This document shows, piece by piece, positions 8,531 to 17,401 of a DNA stretch of 64,000 nt. Both the position numbers and the translations under genes were made by a program. The DNA is from Actinomyces sp. (GTDB lineage: Bacteria; Actinomycetota; Actinomycetes; Actinomycetales; Actinomycetaceae): assembly GCA_022649165.1 (NCBI GenBank), contig JALCNR010000005.1, positions 62,001 to 126,000 on the forward strand, written 5' to 3'. The number at the start of each line of letters is the position of its first letter. Position 1 is the stretch's first letter. A model generated the notes under the pieces. The model had not been told where the DNA came from. It ran no database searches and worked only from the letters and a program-made list of their open reading frames with translations.

Positions 8531-8585
8531 GAACGGGGCCTCCCTGCCCTGGGCATGCTGCCCGAGGAGCGGGAAGGCCCCGTTC
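8531..8585 (-). terminator. Hairpin terminator of the surface-protein gene
   Basis: GAACGGGGCCTCCC (8531-8544) pairs with GGGAAGGCCCCGTTC (8571-8585) with one mismatch or bulge, 17 bp after the stop at 8602. No T-run follows, as is common in high-GC actinobacteria. Confidence 0.7.
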
Positions 8586-8601
8586 GCCGTGTCAGGCTGG
8601 T

Positions 8602-11600
8602 TCAGGCGCGGCGGGCGCGGCGCGCAGCCAGCAGCAGGCCGCCGGCCAGCAGCGCCGCAGCCATCAGAGCGGCCCGCGTGACGTCCGCGCCCGTGCGCGC
8701 CAGGCCTGCGCTGTCGACGGATCCGGCGCCGCCGCTCGTGCCGCCCGCACCGTCTCCACCGCCACCCGCGTCGTCACCGGCCGTGACGACCACCGCCCGT
8801 GTGGCGCTCGCCTGGTTCCCGGCTGGATCTGTGACCGTGAAGGTCGCCGTGTACTCCCCGGGCGTCTCCCAATCGACGTCGGAGGTCGTGACGATCTGGT
8901 CGGTGAGGTCGCCGGCCTGCTCGTCGACGGCCGTCACCCCTTGCGCCAGATCGACGGGGTGACCGGCGGCGGTGGTGATCGCGCCGTCTGGCACGGTGAT
9001 CACCGGAGCCGCCGTGTCCGCAGCGTCTGCCGCCGTGAACAGGCCGTATTGGACCACGCCCGACCCCTCGGCCTCGCCCACGCCGTGGCTGTGCGCCGCC
9101 CAGCCGTAGACCCTGCCGGGGACGAGGCCGTCCCATACGATCTGGGCCGTGAGCCCCGAACGTGTGGTCACCGAGTCCAGTTTCTGCGATCCCTGGCCGA
9201 CCAGAGCCACCGCGTCGGTGCTGAAGCTGGTTGCCCGCGTCTCCAACTGGATCGGAACGGTGAAGTCCTCCGAGCGGCGGTCATAGCGGTCCTTCGTGTC
9301 GTACTGGACGGCATCGAAGGTCTCGAGCAGCGGCGAGTACGTGTCGACGATGAGCTTCGAGCCCGCGACATCGAACTGGAGGAGCCGCAGGAAACTGGAG
9401 CCCAACCGCAGGGACGCCGCCGACGGGTTCTCGATGCCCACCTGCGAGGCGGGAACCTCATAGGCCTGGTGGTCGGCGAGCATGCCGACGACGTTGTTCC
9501 CCGTCTGTCCCACATCGGTGCGCACGTTGACGCTCACCCCGTGCTCGTGGCCGCCGATCGCGAGGAAGACATTCGGGTTCTTCTCGATGACCTGCTCATT
9601 GAGCAGGCGCCCGTCGGCGGAATCGGGGCCGTTGCGTCCGTCGGCCTGGGTGCTGGGCGCCAGGTAGGCGTGGGTCTGGAGGATCGCGTTGCGATCCTTG
9701 TACTGCTTGAGGACGGAGTCGGCCCATGCGGCCTCGTCCTCATCCACGCCGTACCCGAGGTTGACGACGACGAAGTCCAGTCCACCGGCGCTGAACAGCA
9801 GATAGTTGTTGCTGTTGTCCCCCTCCTCCCAGGCGTGGTATTCCGCGCCGGCGGCCTTCCACCCCTCCGTCAGGGCCTGAGCCTCGTAACGTTCGGGCCC
9901 GAAGTACTTGTTGAAATAGGTGTCGTTGTCCAGCCCGTGCATGTTGTCGTGGTTGCCGGGCAGGACCGAGTTCGGGATCTGGGCGTCCTCAAGCTTCTTC
10001 TGGATGTCGGAGGCCACCTGCATCTCACGGTCGAGATGGTCGGCCCCCCACTGCGCGATGTTCGACTCGTAGTAGTCCTGGTTCTCGTAGTCCTCCACGA
10101 TGTCGCCCGTGTGGGAGACATAGGCAATGCGCCGGGACTCGCGGTTGTCCAGGATCCAGTTGATGATGTCCTCGTAGGCCGCGTGGAACTGCTCCTGCTC
10201 CACGGGGTTGTCGGGGTGCTCGATGGAGCCCTCGGACAGGTACTGCGTGTCGGAGAAGTGGACCATCGAGAAGTCGTAGTCCGCATCGTCCGCGAAGGAG
10301 TCCGACACCGGCTCATCGAGGTCATCGGCGAATGGATCCAGGCCCACCAGCAGGGCGTGCACGGTGCTGCCGTCCGTATGCGCGGCCGAGACGCCCGCCC
10401 GCAGGGCGGTGAGCGCCGTGGAGGACCCGCGGGAGAAGGCGACCTGCTCCCAGGCGCCCGTCTCCACGTTCCACAGGTGCAAGGCGACAGCCCGCTCCGG
10501 ATCCACCGTCCCCTGCCACACGATCTGCCGATCCTCCTCCGGGACGCCCGACACGTCGAAGTCGAAACGCTGGTAGGGCATCTGGGCGACGCCCTCCTCG
10601 ACCGTGCCGCGCGGGCTGTCCGCGGTCATGCCGTCGCCCGGCTTCAGGGGGTCGGCCGCCAGCGCGCGGGCGCGCGCGCCGCCGCCCGCCGACTCCACGT
10701 CCAGGCCGGCGGGGATCTGGCTGATCAGGCCCGTACTGCTGTTCGAGGCCGTCGCCGCGGGCTGCGGGTAGAAGTCCGTCGTGACGTCCTCGCCGCTGGG
10801 ATTGACCGCCGCTGCGGACAGAGTGGCGCGTCCCGTGCCCACTGCGGAATCTGCGCCAGTGCCCTCCGGGATGCTCGTCGAGGTGAAAGCGACATCCGCC
10901 GACACAGCGAACCCGTAGCCGTCGGAATACGCGACGGTCAACGTGTGGGCGCCCTCGTCGAAGCCCGCCCCGATGGCGTCCCCCAGCGCGCTCCCAGCCC
11001 CGTCCACCTGGATGGCAACAGGGCCGTCGACCAGCTCGGAATGCTCGATCTGCGCGGACACCTCGACCACGGAATCCAGGTGGTCGCCCTGTCCGGGCGT
11101 CGTCCGGATGAGGGCCGTCGGCGATGCGGTAGGCAGATCGTCCAGGGCGCCCGCGTGGAGCGAGCGGACCTGCATGCCGTTGAGCGGAGCCGAGTAGACG
11201 TCCGCACGGGCGACCGTGGCCGGCGCGTAGAACTGGGTGCGCCCGTTCGAGGACGCGTCTCCGCCCAGGACCATGTGGTGCGCCGTCTCATTGGGCGGCT
11301 GCGTGAAGGCCCCGGCGGCGTTCGCCTGGCCCGCGAGCTCGCCGTTGACGTAGAGGAAGATCCTCGACCCGTCCCACACGGCGACCGTGTCGTACCAGGT
11401 GCCGGCCTGCAGGGGCTCGCTGCCCAACACCGACCGGTAGGAGCCGCCGACATTGATCATGAACCCGGCGGTGCCTTCCTTGCCGGTGTAGACGGCCAGG
11501 CCACCGGATTCCTTTGAGCTGCAGATGTCGGCCTCGGAGGAGGAGGGAAGCGCGCCGTTGTACTTGAAGACGCAGCGCACGGTGACGGTGCCGGCCTCGG

Positions 11601-12834
11601 CGATCGTCTCCATGGCATCGTGGAACTGATAGGACAGCGCGTCATCTCCGTGGAACGTGGCGGCCCCGGCGCCGAGCCCGCTGGGGGCGACGACAAAGGG
11701 CTTGCCGTGCTCCGTGGGCTCGTCCCCCGAGACTCGGTCCGCTCCCACGCCGTCGGCGAAGTCCACGGACAGCAGGTCCGCGGCGGGCGCGTCGCCCTCG
11801 TCCCCGCCGTCCTCTTCGATCTGGGCGGTGAAGCCGACCGTGTGGGTCACGGTCGTGCCGTACACGTCGCGGAAGGAAACGGTCAGCGTGTGAGGGCCAT
11901 CGGCGAGGTCCGAGCCGATCGTGTTGCCCTGATAGACGGGTGAGCCGTCAAGCAGCAGTGTGACCGTCCCATGGACGAGGTCCGGCCGGTCGACCTCGAC
12001 GCCCACCTGGACGGGTTCGGTGAGCTGCTGGCCTTCGGCTGGGACGGTGGAGGCCACCTGCGCGACGGCCCCCGTCGGCAGGGGCGAAGGCCGTGCGGCG
12101 GCGAGGGCGGCGACCTCCCCCGCGGACAGCGCCCGCGAGTACACCTGGGCGCTCGCGATCGATGCGGTGGAGGTGAACTGGACGCCGCCACTGGAGTTCG
12201 CGTCGCCACCGAGGACGAAGTTGCGCGCGGCCTCCTTCGCCGGCAGGGTCAGAGTGCCGGGGGCCTCGGTGCGCGCGGACTCCTCGCCGTCCACGTAAAG
12301 GACGATCGTCTGTCCGTCCCACGTCGCTGTGAGGTCGTACCAACGCCCGGGCGTGAGGTCCTGCGTCGACAGCGCCTTCGCGTAGGTGCCGTCGATATCG
12401 ATCATGAAGCCGGCCTTCGACCCGCGGACGTAGGTGGACACGCCGCCCGCCTCCTTGCCGGAGCAGATGCCTTCCTCGCCGGAGGTGGGCAGCGTCCCGT
12501 TGTACTTGACGACGCAGTGGACTGTCACCGCGTTCGTCTGGGACAGGGTGTCGGCATAGGCGTCCTGGAAGGGGTATAGCAGGCCGTCACCTCCGCCGAA
12601 GGAGGCCACGCCCGTGTAGGAGTCATTCGCCCCGACGATGACCGGGTCTCCAAATGAGGTTGCCGTGCGGGACGCCGCCGCATCGGTCGGCGTCCCGTCG
12701 TCGAAACTGACGTTGAGGAGGTCGGGTTCGGGGACGGCCGGCGCGGCATGCGCACCGGCGGTCGGGAGCCCGGCCATCCCTCCCGCGAGCAGCGCGGTGG
12801 CCGCCAGGGCGGCCGTGGATCTCAGAAAGCGCAT
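8602..12834 (-). CDS. LPXTG-like anchored surface protein with LamG and calcineurin-like phosphoesterase domains
   Basis: The 1410-aa protein starts at MRFLRSTAALAATALLAGG, a Sec signal peptide ending near AHA; the upstream in-frame extension to 12945 lacks signal features. Two LamG/concanavalin-like domains (about 45-240 and 360-560) share the patterns LYVDGEESA and LYVNGELAG and the NFVLGGDANSSGG type of motif, so they look duplicated. A metallophosphoesterase follows (about 850-1150): HFSDTQ, HTGDIVED, PGNHDN and GGHEHG supply metal ligands, with Gln where DxH usually has His. A DUF5011-like Ig domain (about 1275-1360) precedes LARTG, a hydrophobic helix and a basic tail, so sortase should anchor it to the wall. 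Substrate is unknown; host glycans or nucleotides are possible. Confidence 0.85.
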   Translation of the reverse strand: MRFLRSTAALAATALLAGGMAGLPTAGAHAAPAVPEPDLLNVSFDDGTPTDAAASRTATSFGDPVIVGANDSYTGVASFGGGDGLLYPFQDAYADTLSQTNAVTVHCVVKYNGTLPTSGEEGICSGKEAGGVSTYVRGSKAGFMIDIDGTYAKALSTQDLTPGRWYDLTATWDGQTIVLYVDGEESARTEAPGTLTLPAKEAARNFVLGGDANSSGGVQFTSTASIASAQVYSRALSAGEVAALAAARPSPLPTGAVAQVASTVPAEGQQLTEPVQVGVEVDRPDLVHGTVTLLLDGSPVYQGNTIGSDLADGPHTLTVSFRDVYGTTVTHTVGFTAQIEEDGGDEGDAPAADLLSVDFADGVGADRVSGDEPTEHGKPFVVAPSGLGAGAATFHGDDALSYQFHDAMETIAEAGTVTVRCVFKYNGALPSSSEADICSSKESGGLAVYTGKEGTAGFMINVGGSYRSVLGSEPLQAGTWYDTVAVWDGSRIFLYVNGELAGQANAAGAFTQPPNETAHHMVLGGDASSNGRTQFYAPATVARADVYSAPLNGMQVRSLHAGALDDLPTASPTALIRTTPGQGDHLDSVVEVSAQIEHSELVDGPVAIQVDGAGSALGDAIGAGFDEGAHTLTVAYSDGYGFAVSADVAFTSTSIPEGTGADSAVGTGRATLSAAAVNPSGEDVTTDFYPQPAATASNSSTGLISQIPAGLDVESAGGGARARALAADPLKPGDGMTADSPRGTVEEGVAQMPYQRFDFDVSGVPEEDRQIVWQGTVDPERAVALHLWNVETGAWEQVAFSRGSSTALTALRAGVSAAHTDGSTVHALLVGLDPFADDLDEPVSDSFADDADYDFSMVHFSDTQYLSEGSIEHPDNPVEQEQFHAAYEDIINWILDNRESRRIAYVSHTGDIVEDYENQDYYESNIAQWGADHLDREMQVASDIQKKLEDAQIPNSVLPGNHDNMHGLDNDTYFNKYFGPERYEAQALTEGWKAAGAEYHAWEEGDNSNNYLLFSAGGLDFVVVNLGYGVDEDEAAWADSVLKQYKDRNAILQTHAYLAPSTQADGRNGPDSADGRLLNEQVIEKNPNVFLAIGGHEHGVSVNVRTDVGQTGNNVVGMLADHQAYEVPASQVGIENPSAASLRLGSSFLRLLQFDVAGSKLIVDTYSPLLETFDAVQYDTKDRYDRRSEDFTVPIQLETRATSFSTDAVALVGQGSQKLDSVTTRSGLTAQIVWDGLVPGRVYGWAAHSHGVGEAEGSGVVQYGLFTAADAADTAAPVITVPDGAITTAAGHPVDLAQGVTAVDEQAGDLTDQIVTTSDVDWETPGEYTATFTVTDPAGNQASATRAVVVTAGDDAGGGGDGAGGTSGGAGSVDSAGLARTGADVTRAALMAAALLAGGLLLAARRARRA

Positions 12835-13128
12835 ATCTGTTCTCTCGTCGTGCGTGCGATGGAATGCGGACAGGCTCGGGAGGTGGGCGACGCGCCGGCC
12901 CTCACAGGTCGTGCTCATGGGGTCCGCCGGATCCGCGTCGGTCATCTGCCGCAGCCTCCGCCACCGTAGAGAGTGCCGTCGGCTACCTCGTGAACACAGT
13001 TTGAACAGCAGAAAGACAGAGGTGGGCTGTCATTGTCCGAGGAGCCTGATCTGCCGCGACCGGGTGGCGGGAGAACCTCGGGCGCGGCGCGCCCGGACTC
13101 CGCGGACGATCCGATGCACACTCGACCC

Positions 13129-13569
13129 ATGGACGATCTGCGAATCCCTCCCGGGCCCGGCGCGCCGCGCGGCCTGACGGTGCCCGCCGCGGAGATGGTC
13201 GAGCAGTTCTCCCACTCCTCCGGGCCCGGCGGGCAGGGCGTGAACACGGCGGACTCCCGCGTGCAGCTCAGCCTGGATCTGGCGGCCACCACCGCACTGG
13301 ACGACGCCCAGAGGGCTCGCGCCCTCGCCCGGCTGGCCGGCAGGCTCGCGGGCGCGGTCCTGACCGTCGACGCCTCCGAGCAGCGCTCCCAGTACCGCAA
13401 CCGCCAGGCGGCGCGCCAACGTCTGGCGGAGCTGTTGCGCTGGGCCGTCGAGCCGTCCGTCGCCCGCCGCGCGACGCGGCCGACCAGGGCGTCCCGGCAG
13501 CGCCGGCTCGCCGCGAAGCGGCTGCGCTCCGAGGTCAAGCAGAACCGCAGGCGGCCGACGGGCGAGTGA
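13129..13569 (+). CDS. arfB: Peptidyl-tRNA hydrolase ArfB-type ribosome rescue factor
   Basis: The 146-aa protein carries the class I release-factor GGQ motif in SSGPGGQGVNTADSRV near residue 33 and ends in a basic tail (RRLAAKRLRSEVKQNRRR) that would enter the mRNA channel of stalled ribosomes. It hydrolyses peptidyl-tRNA on non-stop complexes. Size and tail fit ArfB (YaeJ) rather than RF1/RF2, which have codon-recognition domains. I chose the ATG at 13129, which begins MDDLRIPPG, the family start; an in-frame start at 13033 adds unrelated sequence. It is transcribed away from the surface-protein gene. Confidence 0.9.
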   Translation: MDDLRIPPGPGAPRGLTVPAAEMVEQFSHSSGPGGQGVNTADSRVQLSLDLAATTALDDAQRARALARLAGRLAGAVLTVDASEQRSQYRNRQAARQRLAELLRWAVEPSVARRATRPTRASRQRRLAAKRLRSEVKQNRRRPTGE

Positions 13570-13592
13570 CGGCTCCGGGGGTGGGGGGGGGA

Positions 13593-13627
13593 ATCGGCTC
13601 CCACGAACAACGAGATCGGCTCCCACG
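13593..13627 (+). repeat. Two direct copies of ATCGGCTCCCACG
   Basis: The 13-mer occurs at 13593-13605 and 13615-13627, a 22-bp period or two helical turns, after a G-run between arfB and ahpC. It could be a regulator site for ahpC or a scar of local duplication. Confidence 0.35.
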
Positions 13628-13761
13628 GGCGGAAAACCACGGTTCATTCAGAACTATCAGTCGGCGGCGGACCCGCCCGCCCTCCCTCGAATCCTCGCCG
13701 CATCGTTGCAGCTTGTCGCCTTTTGGACGCGCGCGCGGGACCGAAGTCCCGGGCGTCTGCG

Positions 13762-13792
13762 CCTACAATAAGTTGCGCACGATCAAGTTGCG
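13762..13792 (+). promoter_or_regulatory. Probable ahpC promoter with direct repeat AAGTTGCG
   Basis: TACAAT at about 13764-13769 is a good -10 element; no clear -35 is visible, which suggests an activator. AAGTTGCG occurs at 13770-13777 and again at 13785-13792, just downstream of the -10, where a repressor or OxyR-type protein could sit. The ribosome site GAAAGGAAG follows. Confidence 0.45.
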
Positions 13793-13810
13793 TCGAAAGG
13801 AAGTGCCACC

Positions 13811-14374
13811 ATGCCATTGGTGAACACGACGATCCAGCCCTTCCATGTCAACGCCTACAGGGAGGGGGAGTTCATCGAGGTCAGCGACCAGGACTTCCTG
13901 GGCAAGTGGAATGTCCTGATGTTCTACCCCGGCGACTTCACCTTCGTGTGCCCGACCGAGCTCGAGGACCTGGCCGACCACTACGACGAGTTCCGGGCGC
14001 TGGGCGTCGAGGTCTACAGCGCGTCCGTCGACTCCCACTTCTCGCACAAGGCCTGGCACGACTCCTCCGAGGCCGTCGGCAAGGTCCGGTACGCGATGCT
14101 CGGCGATCTGAAGAAGGAGCTGGCCCGCCACTTCGACGTCCTCGACGAGGAGTCCGGCCAGGCCCTGCGCGGCACCTTCGTCATCGACCCCGAGGGCCGC
14201 ATCCGCGTCATGGAGGTCAACGACTCCGGCATCGGCCGCGACGCGCGCGAACTGCTGCGCAAGGTCCGCGCCGCCCAGTACATCACCGCCCACCCCGACC
14301 AGGTCTGCCCCGCCCACTGGGACGAGGGCGAGGAGACGCTCAGCCCGTCGCTGGACCTGGTGGGCAAGATCTGA
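13811..14374 (+). CDS. ahpC: Alkyl hydroperoxide reductase subunit C (peroxiredoxin)
   Basis: The 187-aa two-Cys peroxiredoxin reduces H2O2, organic peroxides and peroxynitrite in the cytoplasm. The peroxidatic Cys is in DFTFVCPTE near residue 47; the resolving Cys is in DQVCPAHW near 166. Full length matches the AhpC/Prx1 class. The stop overlaps the ahpF ATG by one base (TGATG), so the two subunits are translationally coupled. The upstream region has a promoter-like TACAAT and short direct repeats. Confidence 0.95.
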   Translation: MPLVNTTIQPFHVNAYREGEFIEVSDQDFLGKWNVLMFYPGDFTFVCPTELEDLADHYDEFRALGVEVYSASVDSHFSHKAWHDSSEAVGKVRYAMLGDLKKELARHFDVLDEESGQALRGTFVIDPEGRIRVMEVNDSGIGRDARELLRKVRAAQYITAHPDQVCPAHWDEGEETLSPSLDLVGKI

Positions 14375-16062
14375 TGGTGCTGGACGCCTCACTGACCGGG
14401 CAGCTGCGCTCGCTGTTCGGGAACCTCATCGATCCGGTCCAACTGCGCGAGGCCTCCGACGGCTCCCCGACGGGACGCCGGATGGCCGAACTCCTCGCCG
14501 AGATCGCCGCCCAGTCCGACCTGGTCACCGTGGTGGAGGACGGGTCGGCGGACCTCCGCCGGCCCTCGTTCCTCGTCGCGACCCCGGGCGCGGACACCGG
14601 CGTGCGCTTCGCCGGCGTCCCTCTGGGGCATGAGCTCACCTCGCTGGTGCTCGCGATCCTCCAGGTCGGCGGCCACCCGTCGAAGGAGCCGCCCGCCCTG
14701 CAGGAGCGCGCTCGCCGCCTCGCGCCTGCCGAGCCGCTGCGCTTCGAGACGTTCTTCTCGCTGAGCTGCCAGAATTGCCCGACCGTCGTCCAGGCGCTCA
14801 ACCTGATCTCGATCCTCAACCCGCGTGTCTCGCACACCGCCATCGAGGGATCCGCCTTCCAGGACGAGGCCGACGCCCGCGGCGTCATGGCCGTGCCGAC
14901 GATCTTCGTCAACGGCCGGGAGTTCGGCCAGGGCCGCATGACCCTGACGAGGATCCTCGACCGGATCATCGAGATGGGCCTGGCCGGGGACCCGGAGGCA
15001 GCCGGCTCGCCGGGCACGGCCTCGCCCTCGTCCCCCATCGACGAGGCCGGCGCCGGCCTGCCAGACCGGTCCGCCGACGCCGCGCCCCCCGCCGAGCCGG
15101 CCGGCCCGGCGTCGGGCTCCCGCCACGACGTCCTCGTCATCGGGGGCGGCCCCGCCGGCACCACCGCCGCGATCTACACGGCCCGCAAAGGCCTGGACAC
15201 GGCGCTGGTCGCCGAGCGCATGGGCGGCCAGGTCCTGGACACCGCCTCCATCGAGAACCTGCCCTCGCAGATCCGCGTCGAGGGGCCGGAGTACGGCCGC
15301 CAGCTGGAGAACCACGTGCGCGCCTACCCCGTGGAGGTCTTGGCCGACAGGCGCGCGGTCTCGTTGGAGGCCGGAGCCCCGGACGGCGGCGGCTCGGCCA
15401 CGGCGGCGAGCGTGCGCCTGGACGACGGCAGCGTCGTCTCGGCCCGGACCGTCATCCTGGCCACCGGCGCCCACTGGCGCCAGCTGGGCGTGCCCGGCGA
15501 GGACGAGTACCGCAACAGGGGCGTCACGTCCTGCCCCCACTGCGACGGCCCCCTGTTCGCGGGCAAACGCGTGGCCGTGATCGGAGGCGGGAACTCCGGG
15601 ATCGAGGCCGCGATCGACCTGGCGGGCGTGGCCGCCCACGTCGACGTCGTCGAGTTCGACACGCGGCTGCGCGCCGACGAGGTGCTTCTGCGCACCCTGC
15701 GGACACTCGGCAACGTGGACGTCCACGTCAACGCCGCCACCCGGGAGATCGTCGGGGACGGCCGCTCGGTCACGGGATTGCGATGGACCGACCGCGAGTC
15801 CGGAGCCGAGACGGTATTGCCGGTCGACGGCGTCTTCGTCCAGATCGGCCTCATCCCCAACACCGGATGGCTGCGGGGGGCCGTCGACCTCAACGCGCGT
15901 GGGGAGATCGTCGTCGACGCGTCGCTGGCCACCTCGGTGCCCGGTGTCTTCGCTGCCGGAGACTGCACGACCAGCCGCGACAAGCAGGTCGTCGTCGCCG
16001 CCGGCGAGGGCGCGCAAGCGGCCCTGTCGGCCTTCGACCGGATGATCCGCGCGGTCGTCTGA
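14374..16062 (+). CDS. ahpF: Alkyl hydroperoxide reductase subunit F
   Basis: The 562-aa flavoprotein passes electrons from NAD(P)H to AhpC. The N-terminal tandem thioredoxin-like domain has a CQNC active site (FFSLSCQNCPTVV, near 131). The C-terminal part is thioredoxin-reductase-like: FAD site VIGGGPAGTTAAIYTARKG near 253, redox pair CPHC near 390, NAD(P) site VAVIGGGNSGIEAA near 402 and a FAADGCTT-like AAGDCTTSRDKQ near 532. The family norm is about 520 aa. The extra length is an inter-domain linker at about 208-248, rich in Pro/Ala/Ser, whose DNA contains two facing copies of the dispersed repeat (15019-15053). The redox motifs are intact, so the enzyme should work. Confidence 0.93.
   Translation: MVLDASLTGQLRSLFGNLIDPVQLREASDGSPTGRRMAELLAEIAAQSDLVTVVEDGSADLRRPSFLVATPGADTGVRFAGVPLGHELTSLVLAILQVGGHPSKEPPALQERARRLAPAEPLRFETFFSLSCQNCPTVVQALNLISILNPRVSHTAIEGSAFQDEADARGVMAVPTIFVNGREFGQGRMTLTRILDRIIEMGLAGDPEAAGSPGTASPSSPIDEAGAGLPDRSADAAPPAEPAGPASGSRHDVLVIGGGPAGTTAAIYTARKGLDTALVAERMGGQVLDTASIENLPSQIRVEGPEYGRQLENHVRAYPVEVLADRRAVSLEAGAPDGGGSATAASVRLDDGSVVSARTVILATGAHWRQLGVPGEDEYRNRGVTSCPHCDGPLFAGKRVAVIGGGNSGIEAAIDLAGVAAHVDVVEFDTRLRADEVLLRTLRTLGNVDVHVNAATREIVGDGRSVTGLRWTDRESGAETVLPVDGVFVQIGLIPNTGWLRGAVDLNARGEIVVDASLATSVPGVFAAGDCTTSRDKQVVVAAGEGAQAALSAFDRMIRAVV
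15019..15053. repeat. Two facing dispersed-repeat copies inside ahpF
   Basis: GCCTCGCCCTCGTC (15019-15032) is followed by CCATCGACGAGGCCGGCGCC (15034-15053) in the opposite orientation. Together they encode the linker SPSSPIDEAGAG, which typical AhpF proteins lack. Confidence 0.5.
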
Positions 16063-16103
16063 GTCCCGCGCGCCCGCCTGGAGCGGGCCGGCCGGCGTCA
16101 GGG

Positions 16104-16135
16104 CGCGCCCCGGGAGCCCCGGTTCCCGGGGCGCG
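16104..16135 (+). terminator. Hairpin terminator of ahpCF
   Basis: CGCGCCCCGGGA (16104-16115) and TCCCGGGGCGCG (16124-16135) form a perfect 12-bp stem with an 8-nt loop, 42 bp after the ahpF stop. Confidence 0.7.
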
Positions 16136-16244
16136 TCGTCGTCGGGGGCGTCCTGGCGGGCCGGTGGCGGATCGAGGCGGCGCCGCCCTCGTGAGATCGG
16201 GGAGGCCCGTGTGGGGCCGAGATCTCTCCCGCCGCGGCCCAAAC

Positions 16245-16362
16245 GGCACAGAATGCCGAGGGCGCTGATCGGGCCCGGTCCGTCGACGTCCGATGTCGGA
16301 GCAGGTCGGGGCGCATCTCTGCGAGCATCGGGGAGACGGATGCGCGGGGATTCTGTGCTGTC
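16245..16362. repeat. Inverted CACAGAAT copies, left of the DUF559 gene
   Basis: GGCACAGAATGCC (16245-16257) faces ATTCTGTGCTGTCC (16350-16362 region) across about 90 bp. A stricter version of the same arrangement lies on the other side of the DUF559 gene (17402-17520). The interval has no gene of its own. Confidence 0.45.
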
Positions 16363-16380
16363 CTCACTTCCGGCGCCGGG

Positions 16381-17340
16381 TCATCGCCAACCTGGGCCCT
16401 CCACGCGTGCGAACTGCTCCTCCTCGTCCCAGGCATGGACCCGCCTGCCGGTGAAAGGGACGCGCAGGGGACGCGGCAACCCGCCGAAGCGACCGAGAGC
16501 CTCCCGGACCACGGCCGCCACGATGCGCGCCAGGACCTGCCGAGTGGAGAACCGCAGGACGATGTAGCCCAGACGCCTCAACGCGAAATCGCGTTGCCGG
16601 TCGAGGGCGACCTGGCCGGGGTCGGTGTCGTGCTGGCGGCCGTCGATCTCCACGACGATCAGCCCGTCGACGAGCAGGTCGACCTCGCCGACGCCCTCGA
16701 TCTCGGCGCCGACCTCGATTGGGCCGATGCCGGCGTCCTCCAGCTGGAGCCGGGCCAGCGTCTCCATGATCGAGCGGGCTCGCGGATTCGCCCGGTCCAC
16801 GGCGCGTCGGGCCCGGCCCGAACCCGGACCCCGGGCGGGGACCGGGATCTCCCCGGGGGCGATGAGCCCGCGGCGGAGGACATCGTCCAGCGCGACGATT
16901 GCCTGGGTCTCGGAACAGCACGTGATCAGGCGGCCGATGACGGTCGGGAGGTCGGCCAGCCACGGTCGCGCGGGATCGACGCCGATCGGACGGAACTCGC
17001 GGTGCACGCGGATCCCGTCGGTGGCCGGCCCGCCGCGGAGCCTGGACCGCGTGTGGGGGACGGCGAGGTGGACGACGCGGGGCGGGTGGCCGACGACGGG
17101 GATGCCATGGCACTCCGCGGCGCTCAGACAGGTGACGAGGCCGCCGCGCTGCTCGGCGATCCTGCGGGCGATGTCGGTGGTCCCCTCGATGAACGTGAGG
17201 AACGGTCCTGTCCGGATCCGAGCGAGGGATGACATCCTGCTGACGGCCGCCTTCCCGTACCGCGAGACCAGCCGGCCGGTCTCCATCACGCCTCCGGCCC
17301 GGAGCAGGGCATCGTAGGCGGGCCGCGCGTCGTCGTTCAT
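16381..17340 (-). CDS. DUF559 (Vsr-like) endonuclease domain protein
   Basis: The 319-aa protein has a winged-helix/AbiEi-like N-terminal half (AYDALLRAGGVMETGRLVSRYG, a toxin-antitoxin-type start) and a C-terminal DUF559 domain at about 215-290. The nuclease core is visible: EVDLLVDGLIVVEIDGRQH with its D/E pair, then RQRDFALRRLGYIVLRF. Actinobacteria carry many such genes, and their role is unknown; repair of mismatches or a mobile-DNA function have been suggested. The start at 17340 (MNDDARPAYD) leaves a normal-length protein. It stands alone between two pairs of inverted repeats, which suggests that it moves or is regulated as a unit. Confidence 0.8.
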   Translation of the reverse strand: MNDDARPAYDALLRAGGVMETGRLVSRYGKAAVSRMSSLARIRTGPFLTFIEGTTDIARRIAEQRGGLVTCLSAAECHGIPVVGHPPRVVHLAVPHTRSRLRGGPATDGIRVHREFRPIGVDPARPWLADLPTVIGRLITCCSETQAIVALDDVLRRGLIAPGEIPVPARGPGSGRARRAVDRANPRARSIMETLARLQLEDAGIGPIEVGAEIEGVGEVDLLVDGLIVVEIDGRQHDTDPGQVALDRQRDFALRRLGYIVLRFSTRQVLARIVAAVVREALGRFGGLPRPLRVPFTGRRVHAWDEEEQFARVEGPGWR

Positions 17341-17401
17341 CCTGACATGGAAGCAGATGGCCGGGGCGTGGCCGGAGATGTCCACAGGGTCCTCGGCTCG
17401 G

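Noticed and set aside
8296-8556. Small minus-strand open frame after the surface-protein gene
   Set aside because: It overlaps the terminator hairpin, has no ribosome site that I can see and resembles no family.
8941-11517. Long plus-strand open frame opposite the surface-protein gene
   Set aside because: The minus strand carries the recognisable signal peptide, LamG, phosphoesterase and LARTG. Long antisense frames are expected in GC-rich DNA.
14389-16242. Long minus-strand open frame opposite ahpF
   Set aside because: It matches no family, while the plus strand has clear AhpF motifs.
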